From NCBI GenBank assembly GCA_009780315.1, contig WRAH01000006.1, positions 1 to 64,000 of the forward strand: a stretch of 64,000 nt of DNA, read 5' to 3'. The DNA comes from Defluviitaleaceae bacterium. GTDB lineage: Bacteria; Bacillota; Clostridia; Lachnospirales; WQUN01. Below, one piece after another: positions 17,731-26,709 of this stretch (position 1 is its first letter; each line of letters starts with the position of its first letter). Below the pieces are notes generated by a model that did not search any database, was not told the DNA's origin, and was given only the letters and a program-made list of their open reading frames with translations. The position numbers and the translations under genes were made by a program.

Positions 17731-19710
17731 TTATCCTACAATTTTGTAGTAGGTTCTTGCAGTTAAGATATAGATGATTGTGTAGATTACAGCAAAGATT
17801 GCAAAGCAAGCGACTGTACATAATATAAATAAATTGATATTTTGTAAGTCCAACATCGCCAGAATATTTGTAAGTGCAGGAAATGCCGCCATTAAGTGAA
17901 CACCTGCTGTAATTAAGGGCAGAAAAAAGACGATTAAAATTTGAGTGTGGATTGCACGCTTTATTTCCACAGGGTCTAATCCTATATTTTTCATAATTAT
18001 ATAGCGTTCTTTATCGGCAAAGCCCTCTATAATTTGCTTATAGTAAATGGTAAGCACTGTTGCCATGAGGAACAACGCGCCAAGGAACATACCGATAAAA
18101 TAGATTCCGCCATACATTTTTGTTTCTTCCATACGTCCTGTTTCATGGCAAGAAAACCTGTAGGCATATGGATAAACGCGGCGTATTTCTTGGACAATAG
18201 CTTGACTGGCGGCTAAAGTGATTGCGCTGTCTGCGCCTATGTCAAACCCATATCTGTAACGGACGTGTACAGGGTCATAGCTGATATTTGCCGGGTGATA
18301 TTCAAGTAAGCTGTCCATCACTGTCCTATTTTGTACAACGATAAAATATGTTCCCACGACAAGGGTTCCTATAACATCCCAACCTAAGATATATTCCACC
18401 TGTTCACGAATGTAAAAGCGGCTGCCCATCAATTCAACACTTTCATGGGAAAATGACCCCCGCCCAGCGTGAAAAAGCACTTCGTTTTCTTCCAGTTCAA
18501 TAGAAGTTCCTGCCCAATGATTATAATCTTCTAAATTTAGAACCATCACATATCGCATTTGACCGATATTATTAAAATCATCACCTGATACATCAATATT
18601 CAGCACATCATTTTGAGATATAGCCCAAGTCGTAAAATATGAAAATTGAAATGCATTTAATGGCATAAGATTTCTTTCTTCTAACACATCATGTGCAATT
18701 TCACGAAGCAACTCAATATGACCTTCGTAATGGGTATCCAGCGAAATATCATGAGGAAACCGCCGACCTAGACCATCTTCAAGTCCTGCATACAGCGTCA
18801 CAGCGGATGCAACCATAACCAGTACAGATGTGGATAAAATACATATAACTGCAAGCCCAGCGGCATTTTGCTTCATACGGTAAATCATACTTGAAAGAGA
18901 AATAAAATTGCGCGCTTTATAATAATATCGTTTATTTTTGCGCAAAATTTTCAACAGGGCAATACTGCTGGTTGTAAATAGCAGAAAAGTACCGCCAATA
19001 ACAAACAATGTAGCCATAAAAAATACAATAATGATTTCAGCAGATGCAATATCAACGGTTATAGCCATGCCATACCCTATGCCAAGCAGTAACACACCTA
19101 AAATGGCAAGAAACCATTTGGCTTGTGGTTCTTTTTCGCCTGTTCTTCCACCGCGCAATAGTTCAATGGGTTTAGAAAAAAATACTTGCCGCAAACTATC
19201 AGCTAAAATCAGTCCAAAAATTATAGTAAATACAATGGGTGTAGAGACTAACCCTCGTAGAGATACTTCAAAACCTAATGTAACCAACCCGCCCATAAGG
19301 CGCAAAAGCAATAGATACATAAACCTATCTAATAAAAGTCCAATGGCAAGCCCAATATTAACACTTACAAAGACAATCACCGCTGTTTCTATCAAAATGA
19401 TACGAGCAATATGGGCTTTGCCAAGCCCTAGTACATTGTATAACCCAAACTCCATCTTGCGTCGTTTCATGAGAAAACTGTGAGTATAGAACAAAAATAT
19501 TCCTGAAAATACTGCCGCCACTTGAGATGAAAGTTCTAATAAGATTGCTGTAGTTCGGCTCATTTCAATAATACTTGGGCGGAATGCAAGGGATGTAAGC
19601 AAGTAAAACACTGCAACAGTACCAATCATGGTTATTGCAAAGGGGACGTTAAGCTTTGCATTTTTTCGCAAATTCGACACAGCGAGTTTCATGAAGAAAA
19701 ACTTAGGCAT
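17731..19710 (-). CDS. BceB/VraG-type ABC permease, 659 aa
   Basis: The permease has ten predicted membrane helices: an N-terminal group of FtsX helices, a large extracytoplasmic domain of about 200 residues (about 310-510) between helices seven and eight, and a C-terminal group. This is the BceB architecture used for peptide-antibiotic sensing and detoxification. ATG 19710 is chosen since AGGAGG lies 8 bases upstream. The start lies inside the end of the ATPase gene. With the BceRS-like pair downstream it forms a resistance module likely responding to a cell-wall-active peptide. The substrate is not readable. Confidence 0.88.
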   Translation of the reverse strand: MPKFFFMKLAVSNLRKNAKLNVPFAITMIGTVAVFYLLTSLAFRPSIIEMSRTTAILLELSSQVAAVFSGIFLFYTHSFLMKRRKMEFGLYNVLGLGKAHIARIILIETAVIVFVSVNIGLAIGLLLDRFMYLLLLRLMGGLVTLGFEVSLRGLVSTPIVFTIIFGLILADSLRQVFFSKPIELLRGGRTGEKEPQAKWFLAILGVLLLGIGYGMAITVDIASAEIIIVFFMATLFVIGGTFLLFTTSSIALLKILRKNKRYYYKARNFISLSSMIYRMKQNAAGLAVICILSTSVLVMVASAVTLYAGLEDGLGRRFPHDISLDTHYEGHIELLREIAHDVLEERNLMPLNAFQFSYFTTWAISQNDVLNIDVSGDDFNNIGQMRYVMVLNLEDYNHWAGTSIELEENEVLFHAGRGSFSHESVELMGSRFYIREQVEYILGWDVIGTLVVGTYFIVVQNRTVMDSLLEYHPANISYDPVHVRYRYGFDIGADSAITLAASQAIVQEIRRVYPYAYRFSCHETGRMEETKMYGGIYFIGMFLGALFLMATVLTIYYKQIIEGFADKERYIIMKNIGLDPVEIKRAIHTQILIVFFLPLITAGVHLMAAFPALTNILAMLDLQNINLFILCTVACFAIFAVIYTIIYILTARTYYKIVG

Positions 19711-20467
19711 CTGCATGACCTCCTGCAAGCATGGTTAAAGTATCAGAAATTTTTTCAAACATTTGGGATGTAGAATTTTCTCCCTTGTAAATTTGATGGA
19801 ACACTTCACCATCACGAATAAATAAAACACGTTTTGCAGTGCTGGCGGCTTTGACACTGTGCGTCACCATAAGAATGGTTTGATTTTTGTCGTTAATTTC
19901 TTCAAGGAGACGCAATAATGCGTCTGATGTGCGGGAATCCAGTGCGCCTGTAGGTTCATCAGCAAGGATGATTTGAGGGCTGGTAATCAATGCCCGTGCG
20001 ACTGCGGCACGTTGTTTTTCACCCCCTGAAACTTCATACGGGAATTTTTGTAAAACTTCTGTAATACCAAGATGTTTGGCAATTGGCTCAAGCCGTAACG
20101 CCATTTCGTTATAGGTTTTGCTTGAAAGTACAAGGGGAAGGAAAATATTATCTTGTAGTGAAAATGTGTCCAGCAGATTAAAGTCTTGAAAAATAAAGCC
20201 CAAATGTTCACGGCGGAAAGATGATATCTTGCGGTCTTTAATTTTTGATAAGCTTTGTCCCTTTAGCAAAACTTCCCCGCTTGTGGGTTTATCAAGGGCG
20301 GCTAATATGTTTAACAATGTCGTTTTACCAGAGCCGGACTCACCCATGATTGCAACATATTCGCCTGCTTCCACACTAAAATTTACATTGCGCAAAGCTT
20401 CTACTTTGTTACCGCCAAAGCGGGTGGTGTATGTTTTCTTTAAATTTTTAACGTCTAATATTGTCAT
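19703..20467 (-). CDS. BceA-type ABC ATPase, 254 aa
   Basis: Walker A GESGSGKTT, Q-loop FQDFNLLD, signature VSGGEKQR, Walker [13 protein letters not shown] and switch VTHS are all present. The sequence is close to BceA/VraF ATPases of peptide-antibiotic detoxification modules. Its stop overlaps the start of the permease gene. A short 5' region (20468-20553) separates it from the terminator of the bceS-like gene, and it probably carries the promoter controlled by the BceR-like regulator. No clear operator was recognised there. Confidence 0.92.
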   Translation of the reverse strand: MTILDVKNLKKTYTTRFGGNKVEALRNVNFSVEAGEYVAIMGESGSGKTTLLNILAALDKPTSGEVLLKGQSLSKIKDRKISSFRREHLGFIFQDFNLLDTFSLQDNIFLPLVLSSKTYNEMALRLEPIAKHLGITEVLQKFPYEVSGGEKQRAAVARALITSPQIILADEPTGALDSRTSDALLRLLEEINDKNQTILMVTHSVKAASTAKRVLFIRDGEVFHQIYKGENSTSQMFEKISDTLTMLAGGHADA

Positions 20468-20537
20468 GTGTATTCACATTCCTTTCGTGACATAATTATA
20501 GCTCCCCTGCTTCGTGTCTACCATTGATTTGCCTTAC

Positions 20538-20574
20538 AAAAAAAAGGTGTATCTTACAAAAATGTAAGATACAC
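20538..20574 (-). terminator. Hairpin terminator of the bceRS-like operon
   Basis: There is a perfect 12 bp inverted repeat, GTGTATCTTACA at 20547-20558 and TGTAAGATACAC at 20563-20574, with a 4-base loop and a T-run when read on the minus strand. The stop codon of the kinase gene lies inside the stem. Confidence 0.75.
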
Positions 20575-21528
20575 GCGGGTACCTTTGCCGACTTGAGATT
20601 CGGCGTGGAAGCCGTGATTTAGCTTTTGGCAAATGCTTTTGCACAAGTACAGCCCCAGCCCTGTAGCTTTTTTATCAGTACGCCCATTGTAGCCTGTGAA
20701 GCCTTTTTCACCAATGCGCGGCAGGTCTTCGGCGGCTATACCAATGCCTGTGTCTTCTATTAAAAGGGCATTTTCTATAAAGAATATTTTTATTGTTCCT
20801 GTGGATGTGTATTTAAGTGCGTTTGATAAAACTTGCTCGATGACAAATGACAGCCATTTTTCATCCGTTAGCACATTTACATTTATGGCTTGTAAATCAA
20901 GTGTCAATTTTTTGTAAATAAACACAGGTGCAAGTTTTCTTACAACACTACGGACAATAGTTTCAAGGGAATAGGTTTGTAAAACATAGTCTGTAGAGTG
21001 ACTGCCAAGGCGAATGTATGTGAGCAACATTTCTACATATTGCTCAATGCGGAAAAGCTCCTGTGATAGTTTTGGGGTTTGCAAAGTTTCGTCTGATTGA
21101 ATCAACATACCCATTGCGGCAATAGGTGTTTTTATTTGATGTACCCATAGTGTGCAGATATCTAGCATGTCCTGACTAAGCCCATTGGCAGTGGATATAT
21201 TTTCTTGCCGTAGCTCATTCAAAGTTTTAATGAGGACAGTATAATCACTTTCAATGATTCCCTTTGGCGCAGGAAGTTCATGTACTACCACTGCAATTTT
21301 ATCCCGCAAGGCACAAAGCCGCTTGTGACGTGAATAGAACTGGGCAAAATCTATCATAAGTACAATCATGCCTACTATTGCACATAATAAGCCAGCGTAA
21401 AAAACAGCCTCTACTTCCAGCCGATAAACTGAAAATACAGCGGCAAAAATGCCAACAAAAACAAAAAATATAATTATCAACTTCATATGTTGCCATACAT
21501 ACGTGGTAAACCATTTTAGCACAGTCAT
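20554..21528 (-). CDS. BceS-type intramembrane-sensing histidine kinase, 324 aa
   Basis: Two closely spaced membrane helices lie within the first 60 residues with almost no outer loop, the mark of intramembrane-sensing kinases. HisKA-like WVHQIKTPIAAM carries the phospho-acceptor His. The HATPase has NALKYTSTG, DTGIGIAAEDLPRIGEKGFTG and TGLGLYL. Such kinases take their signal from the partner BceAB transporter encoded next door. The gene overlaps the response regulator by 4 bases. Confidence 0.9.
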   Translation of the reverse strand: MTVLKWFTTYVWQHMKLIIIFFVFVGIFAAVFSVYRLEVEAVFYAGLLCAIVGMIVLMIDFAQFYSRHKRLCALRDKIAVVVHELPAPKGIIESDYTVLIKTLNELRQENISTANGLSQDMLDICTLWVHQIKTPIAAMGMLIQSDETLQTPKLSQELFRIEQYVEMLLTYIRLGSHSTDYVLQTYSLETIVRSVVRKLAPVFIYKKLTLDLQAINVNVLTDEKWLSFVIEQVLSNALKYTSTGTIKIFFIENALLIEDTGIGIAAEDLPRIGEKGFTGYNGRTDKKATGLGLYLCKSICQKLNHGFHAESQVGKGTRVYLTFL

Positions 21529-22199
21529 TGAATAATATACCCTGTTCCTTTTTTAGTTTCTATGAAGCCCCAAAGCCCTAACTCCTCCAATTTACGGCGC
21601 AGTCGCCCTACATTGACAGACAGGGTATTTTCATCTACATAACTATCTGTTTGCCATAGTTTAGTCATTAGGGTATCACGGCTTACTATTTTGCCTTTGT
21701 TTTCTAAAAGCGTTTGTAAAATACGCCCTTCGTTTTTCGTAAGTTCAATGGTTGTATCACGGACAGTCAGCGTCAAATTTGATATGTTAAAAAAGCCACC
21801 GCCATGCTCTATGATATCTGCTGTCTTACTGCCAAATTCATAAGTACGTCTAAGCATGGCTTGTATTTTTGATGTGAGTACTTGCATGTCAAAGGGTTTG
21901 GTCATGTAGTCGTCTCCACCCATATTCATTGCCATGATAATATCCATTTTATCATCGGCAGATGAAATAAAAATCACAGGCACTTTTGACAATTTGCGAA
22001 TTTCTGCACACCAGTGATAACCATTAAAAAATGGTAATCCAATATCCATAAGCACAAGTTGAGGGTCAAAAGCAATAAAGGCTTCCTGTACTTTTGACAA
22101 ATCTTCTACGCAAACTGCATTAAATCCCCATGAAGACAAATGTTTGCACAACGCTTCGGCAATGATGGTATCATCTTCAATAATTAAAATTTTGTACAT
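21525..22199 (-). CDS. BceR-type OmpR-family response regulator, 224 aa
   Basis: The receiver domain carries EDD near the N-terminus and phospho-acceptor Asp in VLMDIGLPFFNGY. The winged-helix DNA-binding domain ends in VDENTLSVNVGRLRRKLEELG and an IETKKGTGYII tail. It overlaps the kinase gene by 4 bases and starts 1 base after the stop of a methyltransferase gene, so a three-gene transcript is likely. Its probable target is the adjacent bceAB-like operon. Confidence 0.92.
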   Translation of the reverse strand: MYKILIIEDDTIIAEALCKHLSSWGFNAVCVEDLSKVQEAFIAFDPQLVLMDIGLPFFNGYHWCAEIRKLSKVPVIFISSADDKMDIIMAMNMGGDDYMTKPFDMQVLTSKIQAMLRRTYEFGSKTADIIEHGGGFFNISNLTLTVRDTTIELTKNEGRILQTLLENKGKIVSRDTLMTKLWQTDSYVDENTLSVNVGRLRRKLEELGLWGFIETKKGTGYIIQ

Positions 22200-22200
22200 G

Positions 22201-22761
22201 TTATTTCACTTTACAATGCAATACATAAGCTGGGGGGACATTGCGCAGTTCCCGTGTAATGGATATATTTTTAAAAAACCCTCCAATAAAATCTTTTTTA
22301 AGCAAAGTATATTGAAATGTGATAAATGCGCCATTGGGCTTCAAGTGTCTCTTTGCTTGTTCTAAAATATTTATAGAAACATTCTGGGGTAAGCTGGCAA
22401 AGGGTAAGCCAGAAATAATGTAGTCTGCGTGGGTAATGCTATGTTCTGCTAAGTACTTGGCAATATTTTCTGCGGAATCATTGGCAATGTGCAGGTTTGG
22501 TACGTTTTTATATTTTTTGCGCAATATTTCGCAAAAAGATTCGTCATTTTCAATGAGTAAAAGCTGGGTATTTGCTTTGCGGTTGCTTAACAGCATGTCT
22601 GTAAACACACCTGTGCCTGGTCCATACTCTGCAATAAACTCTGCATTGTCAAAATCAATGCCACGCACCATTTTGCTTGCAAGAAAGTGGGAACTGGGCA
22701 ACACTGCCCCAACAGTTCTGGGTTTAAATATATATCTTAATAAAAATGCCAACCGATTCAT
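22201..22761 (-). CDS. Class I SAM-dependent methyltransferase, phospholipid N-methyltransferase-like, 186 aa
   Basis: The N-terminus FKPRTVGAVLPSSHFLASKM and the SAM-binding motif AEYGPGTGVFTDMLL resemble PmtA-type phospholipid N-methyltransferases and rRNA adenine dimethylases. A later SGLPFASLP motif fits the catalytic loop of these families. The fold is clear but the substrate is not. The gene is fused transcriptionally to the BceRS-like genes with a 1-base gap, which suggests a role in envelope modification coupled to peptide-antibiotic response (inference). Confidence 0.78.
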   Translation of the reverse strand: MNRLAFLLRYIFKPRTVGAVLPSSHFLASKMVRGIDFDNAEFIAEYGPGTGVFTDMLLSNRKANTQLLLIENDESFCEILRKKYKNVPNLHIANDSAENIAKYLAEHSITHADYIISGLPFASLPQNVSINILEQAKRHLKPNGAFITFQYTLLKKDFIGGFFKNISITRELRNVPPAYVLHCKVK

Positions 22762-22837
22762 ATTTCAGCCTTCTTTCCTCTTGGATAATATCATATACGT
22801 GTATATAATAGAAGAAACTTTTTTAAGGAGGCTGAAA

Positions 22838-23401
22838 ATGAACATTCCATTTGATGTGACGGGTATACAAATAGAAACTGAACGCCTACTGCTTCGCCCT
22901 TTTGAAGTATCAGATTTAGTGGATTTTAATGCTTATGCATCTGTACCCGGTGTAGGTGAAGGGGCGGGCTGGGAACATCATAAAACACTGGAAGCTTCAC
23001 AAGCAATATTGCAATCTTTTCTTGAAAATAAAGATAATTTCGCCATGTATCATAAAGGGGATAAAAAAGTTATAGGTTCATTGGGTCTGCATAGTGGGTG
23101 GAGCAGCCGCAATGAAACCTACAAACACTTAAAGGCAAAAGAGCTTGGATATGTACTTTCTAAAGATTATTGGGGACAAGGATTAACCCCTGAAGCGGTC
23201 AATGCAGTTGTAAAATATTGTTTTAGTCAATTGGGATTAGAAGCTTTAGCTATTGCCCACAGCCCTAGTAATACTGCGTCACGCCGTGCAGCAGAAAAAT
23301 GTGGATTTACTTATATTGAAACGGGAAAATATTTTTCAAAGCTGTTGCAAAAAGAAATTGATGATATTCGTCATATCATCATCAAGGCCGTTTCTCATTG
23401 A
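22838..23401 (+). CDS. GNAT acetyltransferase of RimJ/RimL type, 187 aa
   Basis: The start IQIETERLLLRPFEVSDL and the later ELGYVLSKDYWGQGLTPEAV (acetyl-CoA loop) with the final NTASRRAAEKCGFTYIE are typical of the RimJ/RimL-like N-acetyltransferases. The ATG at 22838 has AAGGAGG 8 bases upstream. The frame stays open upstream to 22436, but that stretch is antisense to the methyltransferase gene. The substrate could be a protein N-terminus or a small molecule. Confidence 0.85.
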   Translation: MNIPFDVTGIQIETERLLLRPFEVSDLVDFNAYASVPGVGEGAGWEHHKTLEASQAILQSFLENKDNFAMYHKGDKKVIGSLGLHSGWSSRNETYKHLKAKELGYVLSKDYWGQGLTPEAVNAVVKYCFSQLGLEALAIAHSPSNTASRRAAEKCGFTYIETGKYFSKLLQKEIDDIRHIIIKAVSH

Positions 23402-23410
23402 TTTCATGAT

Positions 23411-23465
23411 AAAAGGCAATAAGGGATTAAGCAGACTTTGCCGCTTAATCCCTTATTGCCTTTTA
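23411..23465. terminator. Bidirectional long hairpin
   Basis: AAAAGGCAATAAGGGATTAAGC pairs perfectly with GCTTAATCCCTTATTGCCTTTT across a short loop. It ends both the GNAT gene on the plus strand and the membrane-protein gene at 23453 on the minus strand, whose last codons lie inside the stem. Confidence 0.88.
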
Positions 23466-24406
23466 CTACATATCATTAAATGCATCTTATCCAAAGAAAA
23501 AATTAGGATTGGGTGGATAATTATAAATACTAAGAAAAATATATTGGACAGGTTATCATATCTGATAAGATTTGCCATTTGTATTGTCAATCCAGTGGAT
23601 TGTATATCCGTTAGCATGTTACGGCTACTATAGGCGACTAAAATTCGTGTAAAAGCGTTCATCCACAAGATGACTAAGGGTAAGATGAGCAGCAGTTTCC
23701 AAATGTGGGGCTTGGTTCGTATCAGTATTGATACCAGTATAGCACTTACCAATGCAATGAGGGCAAGAATTGGTCTATTCCTTATGACGGTATTCCTGAT
23801 ACTAAAATTTACAAAATAATATTGATTGTCACCAATGCCCAGCCGTTGCCATTCATTTAGGCGTATCATATCCGTCGTGATAGATAGATTTGTGATGATG
23901 GTTTCTACAGTGTTGCTTAACCGTGTGATAGGAATATAGATGTTTGAATGGTTATTGTCCTTATCGTCAATGATTCCGAATACTACATATGGTGTTTCAT
24001 CAATGATTAACGTGTTGCCTGTGGCTTCATGGGTTCCAAAAAGTATAAAGGCGGCGTGTTGGTTAAGCACTGCCACATGATGGGCGTATCTAACTGCGTC
24101 TTCCCTAAAAAATCTACCATGGGGTATATAATGTCCCATAACAAAAGGGAAATAGTGATTTGTTCCAACTAAAATAACATCGTGGCTTGTATTGATGGCA
24201 GTCACTGTTGCCAATTGGCGGGATTCATAGGTTAGTTTTGTTCCGCTTCTGCTTGCTTCCGCCAATGTTTGCACAGGTAGGGTTGTGCCTGATATTCGGG
24301 GGATTGCTAAAAATAATTCCGGTAGAAGATTGACGCGGTAAGATATTATCACCATGCCAGCCAGCATAAGTAAGAGCATGAGGGTCAGGCTGATTTTAGT
24401 TTTCAA
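23453..24406 (-). CDS. MacB-like periplasmic-core membrane protein, about 317 aa
   Basis: There is one N-terminal membrane helix, then an extracytoplasmic domain of about 190 residues with the MacB periplasmic-core look (VILVGTNHYFPFVMGHYIPHGRFFREDAV and NTLIIDETPYVVFGIIDD), then three membrane helices. It resembles half of a MacB permease without its ATPase. TTG 24406 is favoured as start since AAGGTGA lies 6 bases upstream. ATG 24421 is an alternative that overlaps the adaptor gene by 26 bases. It sits downstream of an HlyD-like adaptor in a transcript that also carries sugar-type importer genes. No ATPase is encoded nearby, so it needs one in trans. Confidence 0.65.
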   Translation of the reverse strand: MKTKISLTLMLLLMLAGMVIISYRVNLLPELFLAIPRISGTTLPVQTLAEASRSGTKLTYESRQLATVTAINTSHDVILVGTNHYFPFVMGHYIPHGRFFREDAVRYAHHVAVLNQHAAFILFGTHEATGNTLIIDETPYVVFGIIDDKDNNHSNIYIPITRLSNTVETIITNLSITTDMIRLNEWQRLGIGDNQYYFVNFSIRNTVIRNRPILALIALVSAILVSILIRTKPHIWKLLLILPLVILWMNAFTRILVAYSSRNMLTDIQSTGLTIQMANLIRYDNLSNIFFLVFIIIHPILIFSLDKMHLMICSKRQ

Positions 24407-25835
24407 AAAAATCACCTTCATTTCCCAACCGTATACTTTGCCCTTCGCTAAAAGGCTTGTCGCTTATAACTACAATTGGCTCAAAAAAAGTTATGCCTTG
24501 AATAATAGATGTGTTTTGGTCGTCTGAATCCCCTATGATTACCCTCGTTTGCCGTGTATAAAACTCATTGCCTAAAACGCCCCTGCGCTGTCTCACTTGA
24601 CTTATAAAATATCCGTCTCCATCCCGCCCTATGGCTGTATTTGGTACAAGCACTGCGGTGTTTGCGCTGGGTTCTTCAAAGGTTATTGTAAAAGTTTCGC
24701 CTGCTGTCACGGCACGTATGGATGTGTCAATGGCAATTGTTACGCTTTTTGCATGGTCTAGGGGGATGACTTGGGTTACAACCCCTTCTAAATGCCCTAA
24801 TGCATTGCGTAACATAGCCGTACTGCCTGTAGTGATAAAATGATTACTAAGAGGAATCTCACACTCAACAATAAATTGCGCAGTTAGCCCAATACTTGCC
24901 AGCCACCCATTGGCAGAGATATGTTGCCCTTGGTTGATAGGCAAATTGGTTATTACACCATCTACAGGGGATACGATAGTTGTAGATTCGTAATTTATCA
25001 GTCTGCGTTCGTAGTGTGATATGTTGTTTTCCCATTCCGCATGTAGGGTTTCTTCACGTAAGGCAAAGTTTTGTGCTTGTATGTTTAATGTGCGTATAGC
25101 TATGTGTTGTGATTCTAATTGATGGGTTAGGTCTAGTATGCGATTTTCTTGTTGTCTCTCCCAGTCTTGCTGACGGATATGTTCGTCTTCATTTTGCAGT
25201 TGATATTGGCTGTAAAGTTGTGCTTGGTTGGCTAGTAATGCACTTAAGGCATTTTCTGCGTCCACTAAAGCTTGCCTTGTGACAATGCCTGCGGTTAATA
25301 GGGTATTGGTTTGATATAAAAAATGCTCGGCTTGTGTGATTTCTTCTGCAATGGCTTGGAGTTGAAAGTTAGAAATTGCTATGGGTGTAAAGGTTTCACT
25401 TTGCTGTGCGGTGATTTGTCGCTGGATGTTTGCAATTTCTGCATTTATTCTTTCAATTTCAACTTGATTGGTTGCCCTGTCTATTTGCAATGCATTGATT
25501 TGCCGTTGAAATTGCATGTGAGCAGATTGGATTTGTGCTTGTACATCGGCGGTGTTTGTTCTAAAGTCAAGCACTATAATAGGCTGACCTTGGGTCACAC
25601 TTTCCCCTTCACCCGCGAGGATTCTATAAACCCATCCAGATGTTTCTGCATACAGCTCTGCTGTTTCTGCATAGCGTACAATACCGCTGGTCACTTCACG
25701 ATGATTAAGATAACCCCGTGTAGGCAAGGCAGCGGTGACTGTTGGCATATTAAAGTTATGCATTGTGCCTGACATGAATATGAGTACCAAAAGTATTGCC
25801 AAGGCGACAAGTATTGCACGGATTTTTTTGTTCAT
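24396..25835 (-). CDS. HlyD-like efflux adaptor, 479 aa
   Basis: An N-terminal membrane helix (residues 6-24), a split lipoyl-like domain (VYRILAGEGESVTQGQPIIVLDF and IVSPVDGVITNLPINQGQ) around a long coiled coil (about 90-270), then a beta-barrel domain. It pairs with the downstream MacB-like gene, overlapping its start. It begins 13 bases after the MalG-like permease stop. An adaptor in an importer operon is odd and suggests the operon has a mixed or signalling function. Confidence 0.8.
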   Translation of the reverse strand: MNKKIRAILVALAILLVLIFMSGTMHNFNMPTVTAALPTRGYLNHREVTSGIVRYAETAELYAETSGWVYRILAGEGESVTQGQPIIVLDFRTNTADVQAQIQSAHMQFQRQINALQIDRATNQVEIERINAEIANIQRQITAQQSETFTPIAISNFQLQAIAEEITQAEHFLYQTNTLLTAGIVTRQALVDAENALSALLANQAQLYSQYQLQNEDEHIRQQDWERQQENRILDLTHQLESQHIAIRTLNIQAQNFALREETLHAEWENNISHYERRLINYESTTIVSPVDGVITNLPINQGQHISANGWLASIGLTAQFIVECEIPLSNHFITTGSTAMLRNALGHLEGVVTQVIPLDHAKSVTIAIDTSIRAVTAGETFTITFEEPSANTAVLVPNTAIGRDGDGYFISQVRQRRGVLGNEFYTRQTRVIIGDSDDQNTSIIQGITFFEPIVVISDKPFSEGQSIRLGNEGDFFEN

Positions 25836-25848
25836 GTTTTTTCACCCT

Positions 25849-26709
25849 TCATTTCAATCCTGATAATTCGATTCCTTTTTCTAAGTGTTCCTGACCTGCA
25901 AACAGCCATAGGAATGGAAAAAGCATATATACACTGCTTGCCGCAAAAATTACCCCCATGCGTCCATCTGCAATACGTGATAAAAATACGCTGAGTGGTT
26001 CCATATTAAAATCCCGTATAAAAATTACGGCTTGCTCTACCACATTCCAGTATTCTATGAAAACCAGCATGGCAAGTGCGGTCATACCTGACTTCATTTG
26101 AGGGATTACAATGTATGTGAATATGCCAAGTTCATTTGCGCCGTCAATTTGTGCTGCTTCATAACATTCTGCTGGAATACCTTTCATAGATTGTCTCATT
26201 AGAAATGTGCCAAATGGAGCGAATATGCCCGGCAAAATGATTGCCCAATGGCTGCGGGTAATGCCCAGCCAATCTGCCACAATAAAATTAGGCACAAGTA
26301 CCGCTTGTAAGGGCATGAGCATTACCACAATATAAATGAAGAATAAAATTTCTTTGTACTTCCATCGCCAACAAGTAAACCCGTATGCAGTTAATAAGGA
26401 AATGATTAGACTGCCCAATACCACAGGGACAGTCATTCTCATGGAATTGACTAACAACATCAGAAATAGCGGGCTGTCAAACAAAACGATACGATACTGT
26501 GCAAGGGTAATATTCTGCGGAATCAAACGGAAAAATACAGACCGCTCTTCAATACCATGTATTCTGTCAAAGAGGGATAAATCTGTACGGTAGTGCAGAA
26601 GTATCTCCTGCTCTGGCATGAATGAATTTGTTACTGTCACCAATAGAGGAAATAAAAACACAAAACCAATCACCACTAAAAATGCGTTTATTAAAAGTGT
26701 CTTAGACAT
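25849..26709 (-). CDS. Carbohydrate ABC importer permease, MalG type, 286 aa
   Basis: Six membrane helices and the EAA loop CYEAAQIDGANELGIFTYIVIP identify a MalG/UgpE-type inner-membrane permease. Residues before the loop (APFGTFLMRQSMKGIP) also match. It overlaps the MalF-type gene by 8 bases, and AGGAG precedes the start. The partner permease and the binding protein lie immediately upstream. No ATPase gene of the MsmX/UgpC kind is present in the operon, which is common in Firmicutes that share one ATPase among several importers. Confidence 0.9.
   Translation of the reverse strand: MSKTLLINAFLVVIGFVFLFPLLVTVTNSFMPEQEILLHYRTDLSLFDRIHGIEERSVFFRLIPQNITLAQYRIVLFDSPLFLMLLVNSMRMTVPVVLGSLIISLLTAYGFTCWRWKYKEILFFIYIVVMLMPLQAVLVPNFIVADWLGITRSHWAIILPGIFAPFGTFLMRQSMKGIPAECYEAAQIDGANELGIFTYIVIPQMKSGMTALAMLVFIEYWNVVEQAVIFIRDFNMEPLSVFLSRIADGRMGVIFAASSVYMLFPFLWLFAGQEHLEKGIELSGLK

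Noticed and set aside
17306-17821. Minus-strand frame of 171 codons with a cysteine-rich start
   Set aside because: It is antisense to the CPBP gene, runs through a terminator and overlaps the end of the BceB-like gene. Its composition is not protein-like.
22436-22837. N-terminal extension of the GNAT protein at 22838
   Set aside because: The stretch is antisense to the methyltransferase gene, and a strong ribosome site marks ATG 22838 as the start.
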